In this document: in pieces, positions 43,935-53,040 of the stretch | How positions within the stretch are numbered: the stretch's first letter is position 1 | How the letters are laid out: each line of letters starts with the position of its first letter | Assembly (NCBI GenBank): GCA_034927345.1 | Contig: JAYFQE010000012.1 | Span: 1 to 64,000, forward strand | DNA from: JAYFQE01 sp034927345 | Lineage (GTDB): Bacteria > Bacillota > Clostridia > Saccharofermentanales > UBA5734 | Direction of reading: 5' to 3' | DNA: 64,000 nt | Notes under the pieces: model-generated | Seen by the model: the letters and a program-made list of their open reading frames with translations, nothing else | The model's database searches: none | Told to the model about the DNA's origin: nothing | Position numbers and translations under genes: made by a program

Positions 43935-45419
43935 ATGAACGAGGCAGAATCACTGCTCAAAATGTCGCCTGAGTCGGCGGGAATATCATCCGCGCATATT
44001 ATGGAATTGATCAGCGAACTGGCTGATCAACAGATCAATATGCACGGTTTTATCATGATCAGGCACAATCATGTTATTGCTGAGGGATATTGGAAACCCT
44101 TTGACGAACATTTCATGCACCGTATGTATTCATCCAGCAAATCCTTCGTTTCAACGGCTATCGGTTTAATGATCGACGAAGGAAAACTGTCGCTTTCTGA
44201 TAAAATCGCCGATTATTTTCCGGAGTACCAGCCGGAACACATCGATCCGCGGATCGCCGGCATGACGATACGGAACCTGCTGACCATGGCGACTGCGAAT
44301 GACGGCGCGAATTATTCCCAATTTACCGAAGACTGGAATAACAGTTTTTTCAACACCCCGGCCAACCATTTGCCTGGAACATTTTTCCATTATGACACCG
44401 GCGGCAGCAACTGCCTGGCCGCGTTGGTTGAGAAATTGAACGGCATGCCTTTCCTGGAATATATGCGGCCAAGAATTCTCGATCCGATTGGTTTTTCCAA
44501 AGACGCGTTTTGTATTCAAAATCCGGACGGTTATTCTTTTGGCGGTTCCGGCGTGATTTGCACGACGAGAGACTTGGCCAGATTAGCGCTTGTCTGGCTG
44601 AATAAAGGCAAATATAAAGGACGGCAGCTGATATCGGAACAGTATATTACGGAAGCAAGTTCAAAGCAGATCGATACAGATGTTCGTCCTTTTGCGGATT
44701 TCAACAGAAATTCCGGTTATGGTTATCAGGTTTGGATGATGCGTGATCATGGCTTCGCTTTCAGGGGCATGGGGTCGCAGCTGGCCATATGCCTGCCGGA
44801 CCGGGATTTCCTTTTTGTCTGCACGGCGGATACCCAATCGAAACCATGCGGCGACGGTTTATTGTTTCAAGCCTTATGGCGCTGCGTGATTAACCGGATG
44901 ACCGACCAGACATTGCCGGAAGAACCGGCTTGCCATGCCGCTTTGGAAAGCCAATTGGCGAACCTGGAAGTTTTGCTGCCTGAAGGCGCGCCATCTTCGC
45001 CTTTTGCCGCTGCTGTCAACGGAAAAACGTACGTTATGAAGCCCAACCGTATGGGGATAACCCGCGTAAAATTTGATTTCGACGCCGATCATGTGCTTTT
45101 TTCTTACACGAATGAGCAAGGCGATAAACAACTCAAGCTTGGCTTGGGCCAATATATAATGGATCGTTTTCCGCAGACCGGTTATTCAGGGCGTAAGATC
45201 AATGTTCCTTCTGATCAGGGGTATCAATGCTTGAATGCCGCCACCTGGGTTGAGAATCACAAATTGCAGCTGACGATAAACGCGGTTGATTTATATTTTG
45301 GCAATCTGACCGCAATATTTTCTTTTCAGGAAAATGCTGTCAGTGTCTATATGGTCCCGCACGCCGAATGGTTTTTTACCGAGTATAACGGTTTCGCCGC
45401 CGGATATGCGCAATCGTGA
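43935..45419 (+). CDS. Beta-lactamase-fold serine hydrolase, copy 1
   Basis: The 494-residue protein belongs to the class C beta-lactamase/DD-peptidase/family VIII esterase group. The nucleophile motif is Ser66-x-x-Lys69 in HRMYSSSKSF, and Tyr153 in FHYDTGGSN fits the second motif. There is no signal peptide, so it is probably a cytoplasmic esterase or deacylase rather than a cell-wall enzyme. A beta-rich C-terminal domain of about 120 residues follows the core. ATG at 43935 is nine bases after AAAGG. It is a tandem paralogue of the next gene. Confidence 0.83.
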   Translation: MNEAESLLKMSPESAGISSAHIMELISELADQQINMHGFIMIRHNHVIAEGYWKPFDEHFMHRMYSSSKSFVSTAIGLMIDEGKLSLSDKIADYFPEYQPEHIDPRIAGMTIRNLLTMATANDGANYSQFTEDWNNSFFNTPANHLPGTFFHYDTGGSNCLAALVEKLNGMPFLEYMRPRILDPIGFSKDAFCIQNPDGYSFGGSGVICTTRDLARLALVWLNKGKYKGRQLISEQYITEASSKQIDTDVRPFADFNRNSGYGYQVWMMRDHGFAFRGMGSQLAICLPDRDFLFVCTADTQSKPCGDGLLFQALWRCVINRMTDQTLPEEPACHAALESQLANLEVLLPEGAPSSPFAAAVNGKTYVMKPNRMGITRVKFDFDADHVLFSYTNEQGDKQLKLGLGQYIMDRFPQTGYSGRKINVPSDQGYQCLNAATWVENHKLQLTINAVDLYFGNLTAIFSFQENAVSVYMVPHAEWFFTEYNGFAAGYAQS

Positions 45420-45459
45420 CAGGTGGTTTATAAAAGAACCGTGCCGGAAAGGATAAAAC

Positions 45460-46944
45460 ATGAAAGATTTGAAGCCATTGCCGCAGTCATCGCCTGAATT
45501 GACAGGCGTTTCTTCGGGAGATATCCTGGAATTTTTACAGGCGATAGAAGATCAACGGATCAATTTGCATAGTTATATGATGATCCGGGATAACCAGATC
45601 ATTGCGGAAGGGTATTGGAAACCCTTTCATGCCGAATTCATGCACCGTATGTATTCGGTCAGCAAATCCTTTGTATCCACCGCTGTCGGCATGATGGCCG
45701 ATGAAGGGAAAATCAGCCTGACGGACAAAATCGTGAAGTACTTTCCGGACAAGCTGCCGGATCCCGTCCATCCCTATATTATGGAGATGACAATCCGCGA
45801 TATGCTGATGATGGCGACGGTCCGTGACGGATCAGTCTATGGCGACGACTGGACCCGCGAGTTTTTCAGCGCGGAAGCGACGCACAAGCCTGGTTCAATT
45901 TTCTTTTATGATACGTCGGGGAGCAATACGCTGGCAGCGTTGGTTGAGCGGGTGAGCGGCATGCCGTTACTGGATTACATGCGGCCGCGGCTTCTTGATC
46001 GTCTCGGTTTTTCCCGGGACGCCTGGTGCATCCAGACGCCGGACGGCTATTCCTTCGGCGGATCGGGCGTTATTTGCACCATGCGCGATCTGGCCAAGGT
46101 GGCTCTGGTCTGGCTGAATCAAGGCCGATATCAAGGTGAGCAGCTTATCTCCGAAAATTATATCAAAGCGGCATCCACCAGGCAGATCGACAATGTCATG
46201 CCGGCTTTTTCATCAGTCGGCCTGAATGCCGGGTACGGCTACCAGACCTGGATCTTGCGTGATCATGGCTTTGCTTTTGAAGGGATGGGTTCGCAGCTGG
46301 CGATTTGCTATCCCGATAAAAACTTCCTGTTTGTCTGTACGGGAGATACGCAAACCAGTCAGGCTGGCGATAGTCGGATTATCGAAACGCTTTGGAGGCT
46401 TGTTGTCAATAAAATACAATCAGAATCCCTTCCCGAGAATCCCGCTTTCCTGCGCCGGCTGGAAGAAGTATCAGGATCGCTGGAAGTCTTGCTGCCCGAG
46501 GGAAAGCCGGAATCACCGCTAGCCGGGAAAATCAGCGGCAAGACCTATGTTCTGGAACCGAATGATACCGGCATATCCAAAGTGCGCCTTGATTTTTCGG
46601 ACGATCGCGTTTTATTTTCCTATACGAATAAAACGGGCGACAAACAAATCGTTTATGGTCTGGGGAAGTATCTGGATGGAGAATTTCCGGATCATAGCGG
46701 TCATTATTACGGCGCGAAAATCGGCACGCCGGCAAGCCGGGGGTATCACTGCATGAACGCCGCCGTCTGGGTCGAAGAAAACAAGATTCAGCTGGTCACG
46801 AATGCCGTTGACGACTATTTTGGCAACTTGACGGTATCATTGGCTTTTATGGACAATGAAATCAGCCTTTATGGCCTTTCCTGCGCCGAATGGTTCTTCC
46901 GGGAATATAACGGGTTTGGAAGCGGTAAAGCTCGGCAAGATTAA
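45460..46944 (+). CDS. Beta-lactamase-fold serine hydrolase, copy 2
   Basis: This 494-residue protein is highly similar to the preceding one along its whole length. It has the same Ser66-x-x-Lys69 (HRMYSVSKSF) and the same FFYDTSGSN second motif. The two lie 40 bases apart and clearly arose by duplication. They differ mainly in the loop after the nucleophile (RDGSVYGDD against NDGANYSQF) and may act on differently acylated substrates. No export signal is visible. AAAGGAT precedes the ATG. Confidence 0.83.
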   Translation: MKDLKPLPQSSPELTGVSSGDILEFLQAIEDQRINLHSYMMIRDNQIIAEGYWKPFHAEFMHRMYSVSKSFVSTAVGMMADEGKISLTDKIVKYFPDKLPDPVHPYIMEMTIRDMLMMATVRDGSVYGDDWTREFFSAEATHKPGSIFFYDTSGSNTLAALVERVSGMPLLDYMRPRLLDRLGFSRDAWCIQTPDGYSFGGSGVICTMRDLAKVALVWLNQGRYQGEQLISENYIKAASTRQIDNVMPAFSSVGLNAGYGYQTWILRDHGFAFEGMGSQLAICYPDKNFLFVCTGDTQTSQAGDSRIIETLWRLVVNKIQSESLPENPAFLRRLEEVSGSLEVLLPEGKPESPLAGKISGKTYVLEPNDTGISKVRLDFSDDRVLFSYTNKTGDKQIVYGLGKYLDGEFPDHSGHYYGAKIGTPASRGYHCMNAAVWVEENKIQLVTNAVDDYFGNLTVSLAFMDNEISLYGLSCAEWFFREYNGFGSGKARQD

Positions 46945-46990
46945 TTTGTCCTGGCATTGACCGTCGGTGGATGAAAGGAAAACGCCTAAA

Positions 46991-48013
46991 ATGGATCTAT
47001 GGACAGAAGAATTGCTGAACGAACGCTTAACAACGCCGTCTCCCGCTTTGATTGAGGACATTAAACAGATTAAAGGCGATATCCTGGTTATCGGCGCTGC
47101 CGGAAAAATGGGCCCGAGTTTATGTGTGTTGGCTAAAAAGGCAGCTGAAGCGGCAGGCGTTGCCAAGCAAGTTACCGCCGTCTCCCGCTTTTCGGATCAG
47201 GAAACAGTTCAGTACTTATCCAAAAATGGCATCAGGATGATTCAGTGCGATTTACTTAAAGACGGCGCTGTCGACGCGCTTCCGGATGTTGAAAATATTA
47301 TCTATATGGCCGGAAAGAAATTTGGCACAGCCGATAATGAATGCATGACCTGGGCGATGAACGCAACGCTGCCCGCTCTGGCGGCGCGTAAGTTCAAAAA
47401 GTCGCGCATTGTCGCCTTCTCAACCGGTAATGTTTATCCGCCGGTTCCGCTTCATACAGCCGGCATAACGGAAGAATGTCCTGTCAATCCGGTCGGTGAA
47501 TATGCCATGAGCTGTCTGGCCCGTGAACGTGCTTTTGAATATGCTGCCAGCCAGTATGGTACAAAAGTGTTCATTTTCCGGCTTAATTATGCTGTCGATT
47601 TACGCTATGGTCTCTTATATGACTTGGCAAACCTGATCATGCAGAATAAACCGATTCCATTGGCTTCACCTTGCGTCAATTGTATCTGGCAAGGCAGCGC
47701 CAATGAAATGGCTATAAGGGCTCTGCTGCATGCTGCTTCGCCGGCCAATAAAATGAATATAACCGGACCGGAGCTTTATTCTGTACGTAAAACAGCCGGA
47801 CTTTTGGGAAAGTATCTGGGACGTGAGCCTGCATTCAGCGGAGAAGAAGGCAACGACGCCTTTATCATCGATTCGTCACGCGCCATGGAGACATTTGGCT
47901 ATCCCGCGGTTTCTTCAGCCCGACTCATTCGCTGGCAGGCAGAGTGGCTTCTTGCCGGAGGACGGACGCTGGATAAGCCGACCCATTTTGAAGAGCGCCA
48001 GGGCAAGTTTTGA
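46991..48013 (+). CDS. NAD-dependent epimerase/dehydratase
   Basis: The 340-residue protein is a short-chain-type sugar epimerase/dehydratase. Its cofactor loop is ILVIGAAGKMGPSLCVLA (about residues 35-52), and the catalytic region shows VAFSTGNVYPPVP with a later EYAMSCLARER carrying the Tyr of the YxxxK-like motif in modified form. Lys is missing from the usual position, so activity may differ. It lies between the serine hydrolase pair and a GH4 gene. The start follows AAAGGAAAAC at a long spacing. Confidence 0.78.
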   Translation: MDLWTEELLNERLTTPSPALIEDIKQIKGDILVIGAAGKMGPSLCVLAKKAAEAAGVAKQVTAVSRFSDQETVQYLSKNGIRMIQCDLLKDGAVDALPDVENIIYMAGKKFGTADNECMTWAMNATLPALAARKFKKSRIVAFSTGNVYPPVPLHTAGITEECPVNPVGEYAMSCLARERAFEYAASQYGTKVFIFRLNYAVDLRYGLLYDLANLIMQNKPIPLASPCVNCIWQGSANEMAIRALLHAASPANKMNITGPELYSVRKTAGLLGKYLGREPAFSGEEGNDAFIIDSSRAMETFGYPAVSSARLIRWQAEWLLAGGRTLDKPTHFEERQGKF

Positions 48014-48090
48014 CAACCGGCTTTGCCGGCATCGTATCCTAAACAGAAATGAATAAAAAACTGATCTGATCAGTAAAGTGAGGTAAGAAT

Positions 48091-49413
48091 ATGAAAATAA
48101 CACTCGTTGGCGGCGGATCTTATAGTTGGACAGACAGCTTGTTTGCAAGCTTTCTGGGCAATCCTTTTTTTGATCATGAAACGGAACTCTGCCTGTATGA
48201 TATGAATGAAAAGGCACTGTCTGATCTGCAGGCCTACTGCGCCATGTATAATCAGGCGTTTCCGGATCTGGCTATCCGCGTTACGACGACAACGTCGCTG
48301 GATCAATCATTGAATGGCGCAGACTATGTGATCGCGGCCATTTCACACGGCGGATTGAAAGCCGAGCTGGAGGATCATTATATTGCCCGCCGGCACGGCT
48401 TTTATAACGTCAAGGGCAGTGAAGCGGGTATTGCCGGCGCATCGAGAACCATCCGCCATGTCCCGGAACTGGTACGAATCGCCAGGAGAATGCGCGAGCT
48501 TTGTCCTGATGCCAGATTTCTGAATGTGACCAATCCGCTGACCGCCTTGACGCGGGCGATAACGAAATATACCGGAATCGAAGCCATCGGCTTCTGCCAT
48601 GGCATTAAAAATCATCTTGAGCTGCTTCTCCCCTATATTGGCGCTAAAAGCGTCAGCGAATTGAATTTCGAAGTGGCCGGCATTGATCATTGCTCCTTCT
48701 TGCTCGACGTCAAATATCATCAGCAAGATGTATTTGAGCTTCTGCGCGGCAGCGGCCGGATCGAAGCGGCCTGGCGCGGAGAATCGTCAGGGACTTATGA
48801 CGATCCTTTCGCCGGTCGGGAAAATCAACGGATACGGTTTATTCTCTGGGATATTCTCGGTTATTTGCCGGGACTGAGCGATGAACATTGCGCCGAGTTT
48901 TATTATCAGGTTATCGGTACGCCGGCTTTGCGCGAAAAGTTCAATATGCATTATGACCGCATCGCGGACAGAACAAAATCTGCCAATTCAGCCAGAGAGA
49001 ATCTGCTTGCTGCAATAAAAGCCGGGCCGAAACCGGCAGTTCCGACCTGTTCAGAGATTCTGGACCGTTTTATCGAAGCCATTAATGGCGGCCGTCCGCT
49101 CCATGATGTCCTGAACTACCGTAATTATGGCCAGGTTCCCAATCTGCCGTTGGATACGGTGGTAGAGACATGGTGTTATGTTGACTCCACAGGCATTCAT
49201 CCGGAAATAACCCGGCCGATGCCCAAAATTGTCGAGTCGATTGTCCGGCCGATGGCTTTGCGGGAAGAACTGTATATGGAAGCCGCAATGGAGCAGGACG
49301 AACGAAAACTGGTGTCTGCTTTGGCCATGGATCCGATTGTCAATGATTTTCTGCAGATTAAACAGGTTGCTCATGAAATAATGGAATACAACAGCCAGTT
49401 TCTGATAAAATAA
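48091..49413 (+). CDS. Glycoside hydrolase family 4 (NAD- and metal-dependent)
   Basis: The 440-residue protein is a GH4 enzyme. These cleave glycosides by NAD-dependent oxidation at C3, elimination and re-reduction, with Mn as cofactor. The Rossmann start ITLVGGGSYSWTDSL, the motif FLNVTNPLTALTRA and the metal site GFCHG and AGIDHCSF are typical. Members include alpha-glucosidases, alpha-galactosidases and alpha-glucuronidases, some on 6-phospho sugars. The specificity here cannot be chosen. GAGGTAAGAAT precedes the ATG. Confidence 0.88.
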   Translation: MKITLVGGGSYSWTDSLFASFLGNPFFDHETELCLYDMNEKALSDLQAYCAMYNQAFPDLAIRVTTTTSLDQSLNGADYVIAAISHGGLKAELEDHYIARRHGFYNVKGSEAGIAGASRTIRHVPELVRIARRMRELCPDARFLNVTNPLTALTRAITKYTGIEAIGFCHGIKNHLELLLPYIGAKSVSELNFEVAGIDHCSFLLDVKYHQQDVFELLRGSGRIEAAWRGESSGTYDDPFAGRENQRIRFILWDILGYLPGLSDEHCAEFYYQVIGTPALREKFNMHYDRIADRTKSANSARENLLAAIKAGPKPAVPTCSEILDRFIEAINGGRPLHDVLNYRNYGQVPNLPLDTVVETWCYVDSTGIHPEITRPMPKIVESIVRPMALREELYMEAAMEQDERKLVSALAMDPIVNDFLQIKQVAHEIMEYNSQFLIK

Positions 49414-49461
49414 CCGGATAAGATTGCAGAATCATCCTTTATAAGCAGAAGGGAACAGGAT

Positions 49462-50574
49462 ATGAAAATAGTATTGATTGGCGCAGGCGGATACGGCGTT
49501 ACCTATTTATCGATTTATGAGAATTATATCGATAAAGAAAAACACACCCTCTGCGCTGTCGTTGATCCCTATGCGGATCGGTCCAACTCTTACACGTATA
49601 TTACAGAACACCATATTCCGGTTTTCCAGACCCTGGATGATTTTTACTGTCATGATACGGCGGATCTGGTCATCATTTCCTCGCCGATCCAGTTTCATAA
49701 GGAACAAACGCTGACCGCTGTCCGGCACGGATCCCATGTTCTTTGCGAAAAGCCGCTGACAGCAAGGGTTGAAGACGCGCTGGAGATGCAAAAGGCAGCC
49801 CGGGAAGCCGGATGCAAGATCGGCGTCGGGTTCCAGTGGTCCTTTAACGATGCCAATGCCAAACTCCGGAAGGATATCCAATCGGGGCTTTATGGCCGTC
49901 CCTTGTGCTTCAAAACCTGCATGTCCTGGCCGCGGCCTAAAGAATATTTCGAAGGAAGTACCTGGAAGGGCCGCGTTTTTGATAAAAATTCGGGCTCGCC
50001 CATCTACGACAGCATTGTCACCAATGCGACCGCCCATTACCTGCACAATCTCTTTTTTATCGCTGCTTCACAGCCACGTTCGTTCAACTATATTATTTAT
50101 CGGGCTTATGACATAGAAACCTTTGATACCTGTGTGATCAAGGGCGTCATGGAAAACGGCTGCGAATTTTTCTACGGCGGGACGTTTGTCGGTGAAATCA
50201 AGACTGATGTCGTTCAGGAATTGAAGTTTGCGCATGGAACGGTCCGTTATGGCGAGGGTCAAGACGACTTCCTGAAGGGTTATCTGAATGACGGAACCGT
50301 GATTGATTATGGCACGATGTCCGGTTCGCGCGATGTGGCAAACAAATTGATCAAGATGATCGAGTGCATTGAGCATAACACGAATCCCCTGTGTTCTGTC
50401 GATGAGATCGTGCCCTATCTGTCGGTTTGCAATCAGATCTTTGAAAAACTGGATGTGACTGCCTTTCCCAGGGAAATGATTTCCGATATCGGCGAACGGT
50501 TAGTGGTCAAAGGATTGTGGGAAAAAATATCGACAGCTTTCGATCAGTGCGAGCTGCCGGCGTCGCTTCTTTAA
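49462..50574 (+). CDS. Gfo/Idh/MocA family sugar oxidoreductase
   Basis: The 370-residue enzyme has a Rossmann start IVLIGAGGYGVTYLS, the EKP motif HVLCEKPLTAR, and DSIVTNATAHYLHNLFF in the C-terminal domain with His rather than the usual His/Asp pair. It lies 48 bases after the GH4 gene, so the two NAD-dependent activities are likely co-expressed. AAGGGAACAGGAT precedes the ATG. Confidence 0.86.
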   Translation: MKIVLIGAGGYGVTYLSIYENYIDKEKHTLCAVVDPYADRSNSYTYITEHHIPVFQTLDDFYCHDTADLVIISSPIQFHKEQTLTAVRHGSHVLCEKPLTARVEDALEMQKAAREAGCKIGVGFQWSFNDANAKLRKDIQSGLYGRPLCFKTCMSWPRPKEYFEGSTWKGRVFDKNSGSPIYDSIVTNATAHYLHNLFFIAASQPRSFNYIIYRAYDIETFDTCVIKGVMENGCEFFYGGTFVGEIKTDVVQELKFAHGTVRYGEGQDDFLKGYLNDGTVIDYGTMSGSRDVANKLIKMIECIEHNTNPLCSVDEIVPYLSVCNQIFEKLDVTAFPREMISDIGERLVVKGLWEKISTAFDQCELPASLL

Positions 50575-50607
50575 GTCAGACTGATTTGCAGCAAAGGATG
50601 AAAAATC

Positions 50608-50657
50608 TTGACTCTTTTTGCAGCATCCGGTAGACTGTTTGATAGTCCGTTTAACGG
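50608..50657 (+). promoter_or_regulatory. Promoter and palindromic operator of the LacI-MFS operon
   Basis: TTGACT at 50608-50613 and TAGACT at 50631-50636 are 17 bases apart. The palindrome CCGTTTAACGG at 50647-50657 lies about 11 bases after the -10 box, near the transcription start, and is a plausible autoregulatory LacI site. Confidence 0.6.
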
Positions 50658-50696
50658 CCTAAGCAAGTTGAAAGATCACGGCAGGGAGGTAAGATT

Positions 50697-51752
50697 ATGG
50701 CTTTGATACTAAAAACGATCGCTCAGGATCTTAATCTGTCCCTGTCAACGGTATCACGGGTTTTAAATAATAAGTCCAATGTTAATGAGAAAACCCGGCA
50801 AATGGTTCTTGACTATTTGCAGGCGCATAACAGCATGCAAAAAGTTGCTCCCAAATCATCGATGGCGATTAACGATGTTGTTGCCGTCGTGATTCCGGAT
50901 ATCAGCGAAGATTATTTCGATTTTGTCGTCAGAGGTATTGAGAACTGCTTGTGGCAGGAACATATCGGGATGATGCTCTGTGATACCATGGAGGATGTGG
51001 AAAAAGAAATCCAGCACATGGATATGCTGATTGAGAAGCATTTCAGCGGCATCATTCTGGCGACCATCGATAAAGATGAGGAACGTCTCAGCTCTTATCA
51101 AAAAAGAGGTACAAACCTTGTTTTTTTTGATAATTTACCGAATATTTCATTACATTACAACTCAGTGATCACCGATAACATTAAAGCCAGCGTCTTGGCG
51201 GTTAATCATCTGGCGTCGCTGGGCCACGCCCGTATCGGGTTCATCTCCGGCCGGCAGGAAGAGACGACCGGTTTTGAGCGGTTGGTCGGATACCGGCGCG
51301 CCATGGAGCTAAATCACTTGCCGGTTGTGGACAGTCAGATTGTTTACGGCGATTTTAAGGAGAAATCCGGTTATCAGGGCATGAATGACCTGCTGGATGC
51401 TAATCCCCATCTGACGGCAGTCTTTGTATCCAGCGCCAAAATGACATATGGCGCTTTGAAAGCTTTAATGGACCGTAATTTGCGGGTTCCCGAGGATATT
51501 GCCCTGGTTGGGTTCGATGTCCACGACGCAACGGGATTAATCCGGCCGGGCATTACGACGATTATCCAGAACGAAGAACAAATCGGCCGCTTATGTGTCG
51601 AACTGCTGCTGCGCAACAAGCAGGAAAAACAAGCGGGGCCGGTATCGCACAATCAGCGGATTCTTCTGGAACCGCAGCTGCTGATACGGGATTCGTGCGG
51701 CTATAGAGCGAAGACTTCAGGAGATGTATCTCATGAGCGTGCAGATCGATGA
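50697..51752 (+). CDS. LacI-family transcriptional regulator
   Basis: The 351-residue protein opens with a LacI helix-turn-helix (LKTIAQDLNLSLSTVSRVLNNKSNV). The effector-binding domain is intact, with FISGRQEETTGFERLVGYRRA and VPEDIALVGFDVHD. The ATG at 50697 follows GGGAGGTAAGATT. Its stop overlaps the MFS gene by four bases, so it is translated with, and probably controls, the transporter. Confidence 0.9.
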   Translation: MALILKTIAQDLNLSLSTVSRVLNNKSNVNEKTRQMVLDYLQAHNSMQKVAPKSSMAINDVVAVVIPDISEDYFDFVVRGIENCLWQEHIGMMLCDTMEDVEKEIQHMDMLIEKHFSGIILATIDKDEERLSSYQKRGTNLVFFDNLPNISLHYNSVITDNIKASVLAVNHLASLGHARIGFISGRQEETTGFERLVGYRRAMELNHLPVVDSQIVYGDFKEKSGYQGMNDLLDANPHLTAVFVSSAKMTYGALKALMDRNLRVPEDIALVGFDVHDATGLIRPGITTIIQNEEQIGRLCVELLLRNKQEKQAGPVSHNQRILLEPQLLIRDSCGYRAKTSGDVSHERADR

Positions 51753-52891
51753 TTGAATCAAAACGGTACATTAATGCTTTTTGCTATTTCGCCCTGTGTT
51801 TGCTGGGGGTTTATTTGTCGGTCTACCAAAGTGTCGTCGCGGATATCGCGCTGGACTATCATTTGGATGCCGGACAAACCGGCATGATGATTTCATTTCA
51901 TTTCCTCGGTTCATTTTTATTACCGCTGATTCTGGGCGAAGCCGGAGACCGTTTTGGCACCAAACCCATTTTACGTTTGGCTTTTATGACCTTGATTGCA
52001 GGTCTTGTGTTTATTATTGCCGGCCGGGTTCCTGTCCTTTTCTTAATCGGCACATTACTGGTCGGCGGTGGTTTTTCTGTTATTGAAGGCATGCTTTCCG
52101 GTTTGCTGACCCTGGCCAATCCGGACCGCGTTAACTCGGTCATGAATTTATCGCAAATGTATTTTTGCCTGGGCGCTGTCGGCGGCCCCTTTGTCGTTTT
52201 CGGATTGAAGCTGGCCGGCTGGGGCTGGCGGATCAATTACAGCTTGATTTTGATCCTCTTCTTAGTTTGCCTGATCGTTGCCGGCCGCTTGAGCCTGCCG
52301 GCATACCGGACCGCTCCGATCAAAGGCTTGCAATTGAAGCGTTTGCTGCGGGACCGGACCTTTATTATTCTTCTCATAGCGATTTTTCTTTATGTCGGCG
52401 TTGAAGAAGGCACGGCTTTCTGGGTGACCAGTTATATAAAAGAAGCCTTGACGACACAGGTGCCAGGTTTGATATTCCTGTCCGTTTATTGGCTGGGAAT
52501 GGCTTGCGGACGTTGGCTTTTCAGCATGCTGAAGCAATCGTTCAAACGTTGGCTCATCATCGGCCTGGCCGCTGCCTGCCTGTTTATGTGTTCATTCCTG
52601 CTGCTGCAGCAATCCGGTTGGGTTCTGATCTGTCTTTTCCTGGTCGGCTTCGGCTTCGCGCCGGTTTGGCCGGTTCTGATGATGACAGCCTCGGATCGGG
52701 GTACGGACGCGACAAATTCGGCTATGGGCGCCATGATGTCTTTAGGCGCGGTCGGCGGTATGGCCGTACCCTTTGCCCTGGGCCAACTGGCTAATTCGAC
52801 CGGCATGACCCGGGCTATGCTGTTAATGCCGCTTCTGTTGTTTGTTTTAATGGGGCTGGTTTTATCAACCGGCAGAAAACGGAAAGACTAA
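51749..52891 (+). CDS. Major facilitator superfamily transporter
   Basis: The 380-residue protein has about 12 hydrophobic segments and the MFS loop GEAGDRFGTKPILRLA after the second helix. It should be a proton-coupled sugar or metabolite transporter in the cytoplasmic membrane. It overlaps the LacI gene by four bases (ATGA). It gives the cluster a second entry or exit route next to the ABC systems. Substrate unknown. Confidence 0.87.
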   Translation: MIESKRYINAFCYFALCLLGVYLSVYQSVVADIALDYHLDAGQTGMMISFHFLGSFLLPLILGEAGDRFGTKPILRLAFMTLIAGLVFIIAGRVPVLFLIGTLLVGGGFSVIEGMLSGLLTLANPDRVNSVMNLSQMYFCLGAVGGPFVVFGLKLAGWGWRINYSLILILFLVCLIVAGRLSLPAYRTAPIKGLQLKRLLRDRTFIILLIAIFLYVGVEEGTAFWVTSYIKEALTTQVPGLIFLSVYWLGMACGRWLFSMLKQSFKRWLIIGLAAACLFMCSFLLLQQSGWVLICLFLVGFGFAPVWPVLMMTASDRGTDATNSAMGAMMSLGAVGGMAVPFALGQLANSTGMTRAMLLMPLLLFVLMGLVLSTGRKRKD

Positions 52892-52928
52892 CCTATTCCT
52901 GTATAAAGAGTATCGGCTGAGCAATCTC

Positions 52929-52957
52929 TTGACAGCCCTATGTCATTCGCCTATGAT
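52929..52957 (+). promoter_or_regulatory. Promoter of the two-component operon
   Basis: TTGACA at 52929-52934 and TATGAT at 52952-52957 are 17 bases apart, giving a leader of about 75 bases to the GTG start at 53041. Confidence 0.8.
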
Positions 52958-53040
52958 TAGGTCGATTTAACTGCGGTGATGTAAGGATGTGGATTAATGT
53001 ACCAGATTTCAGCTGTTGCATTTATTAAAGGAAGAATTTT

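Noticed and set aside
48014..48090. Separate promoter for the GH4 gene
   Set aside because: No -35/-10 pair of useful quality in the 77-base gap; co-transcription with the epimerase gene is simpler.
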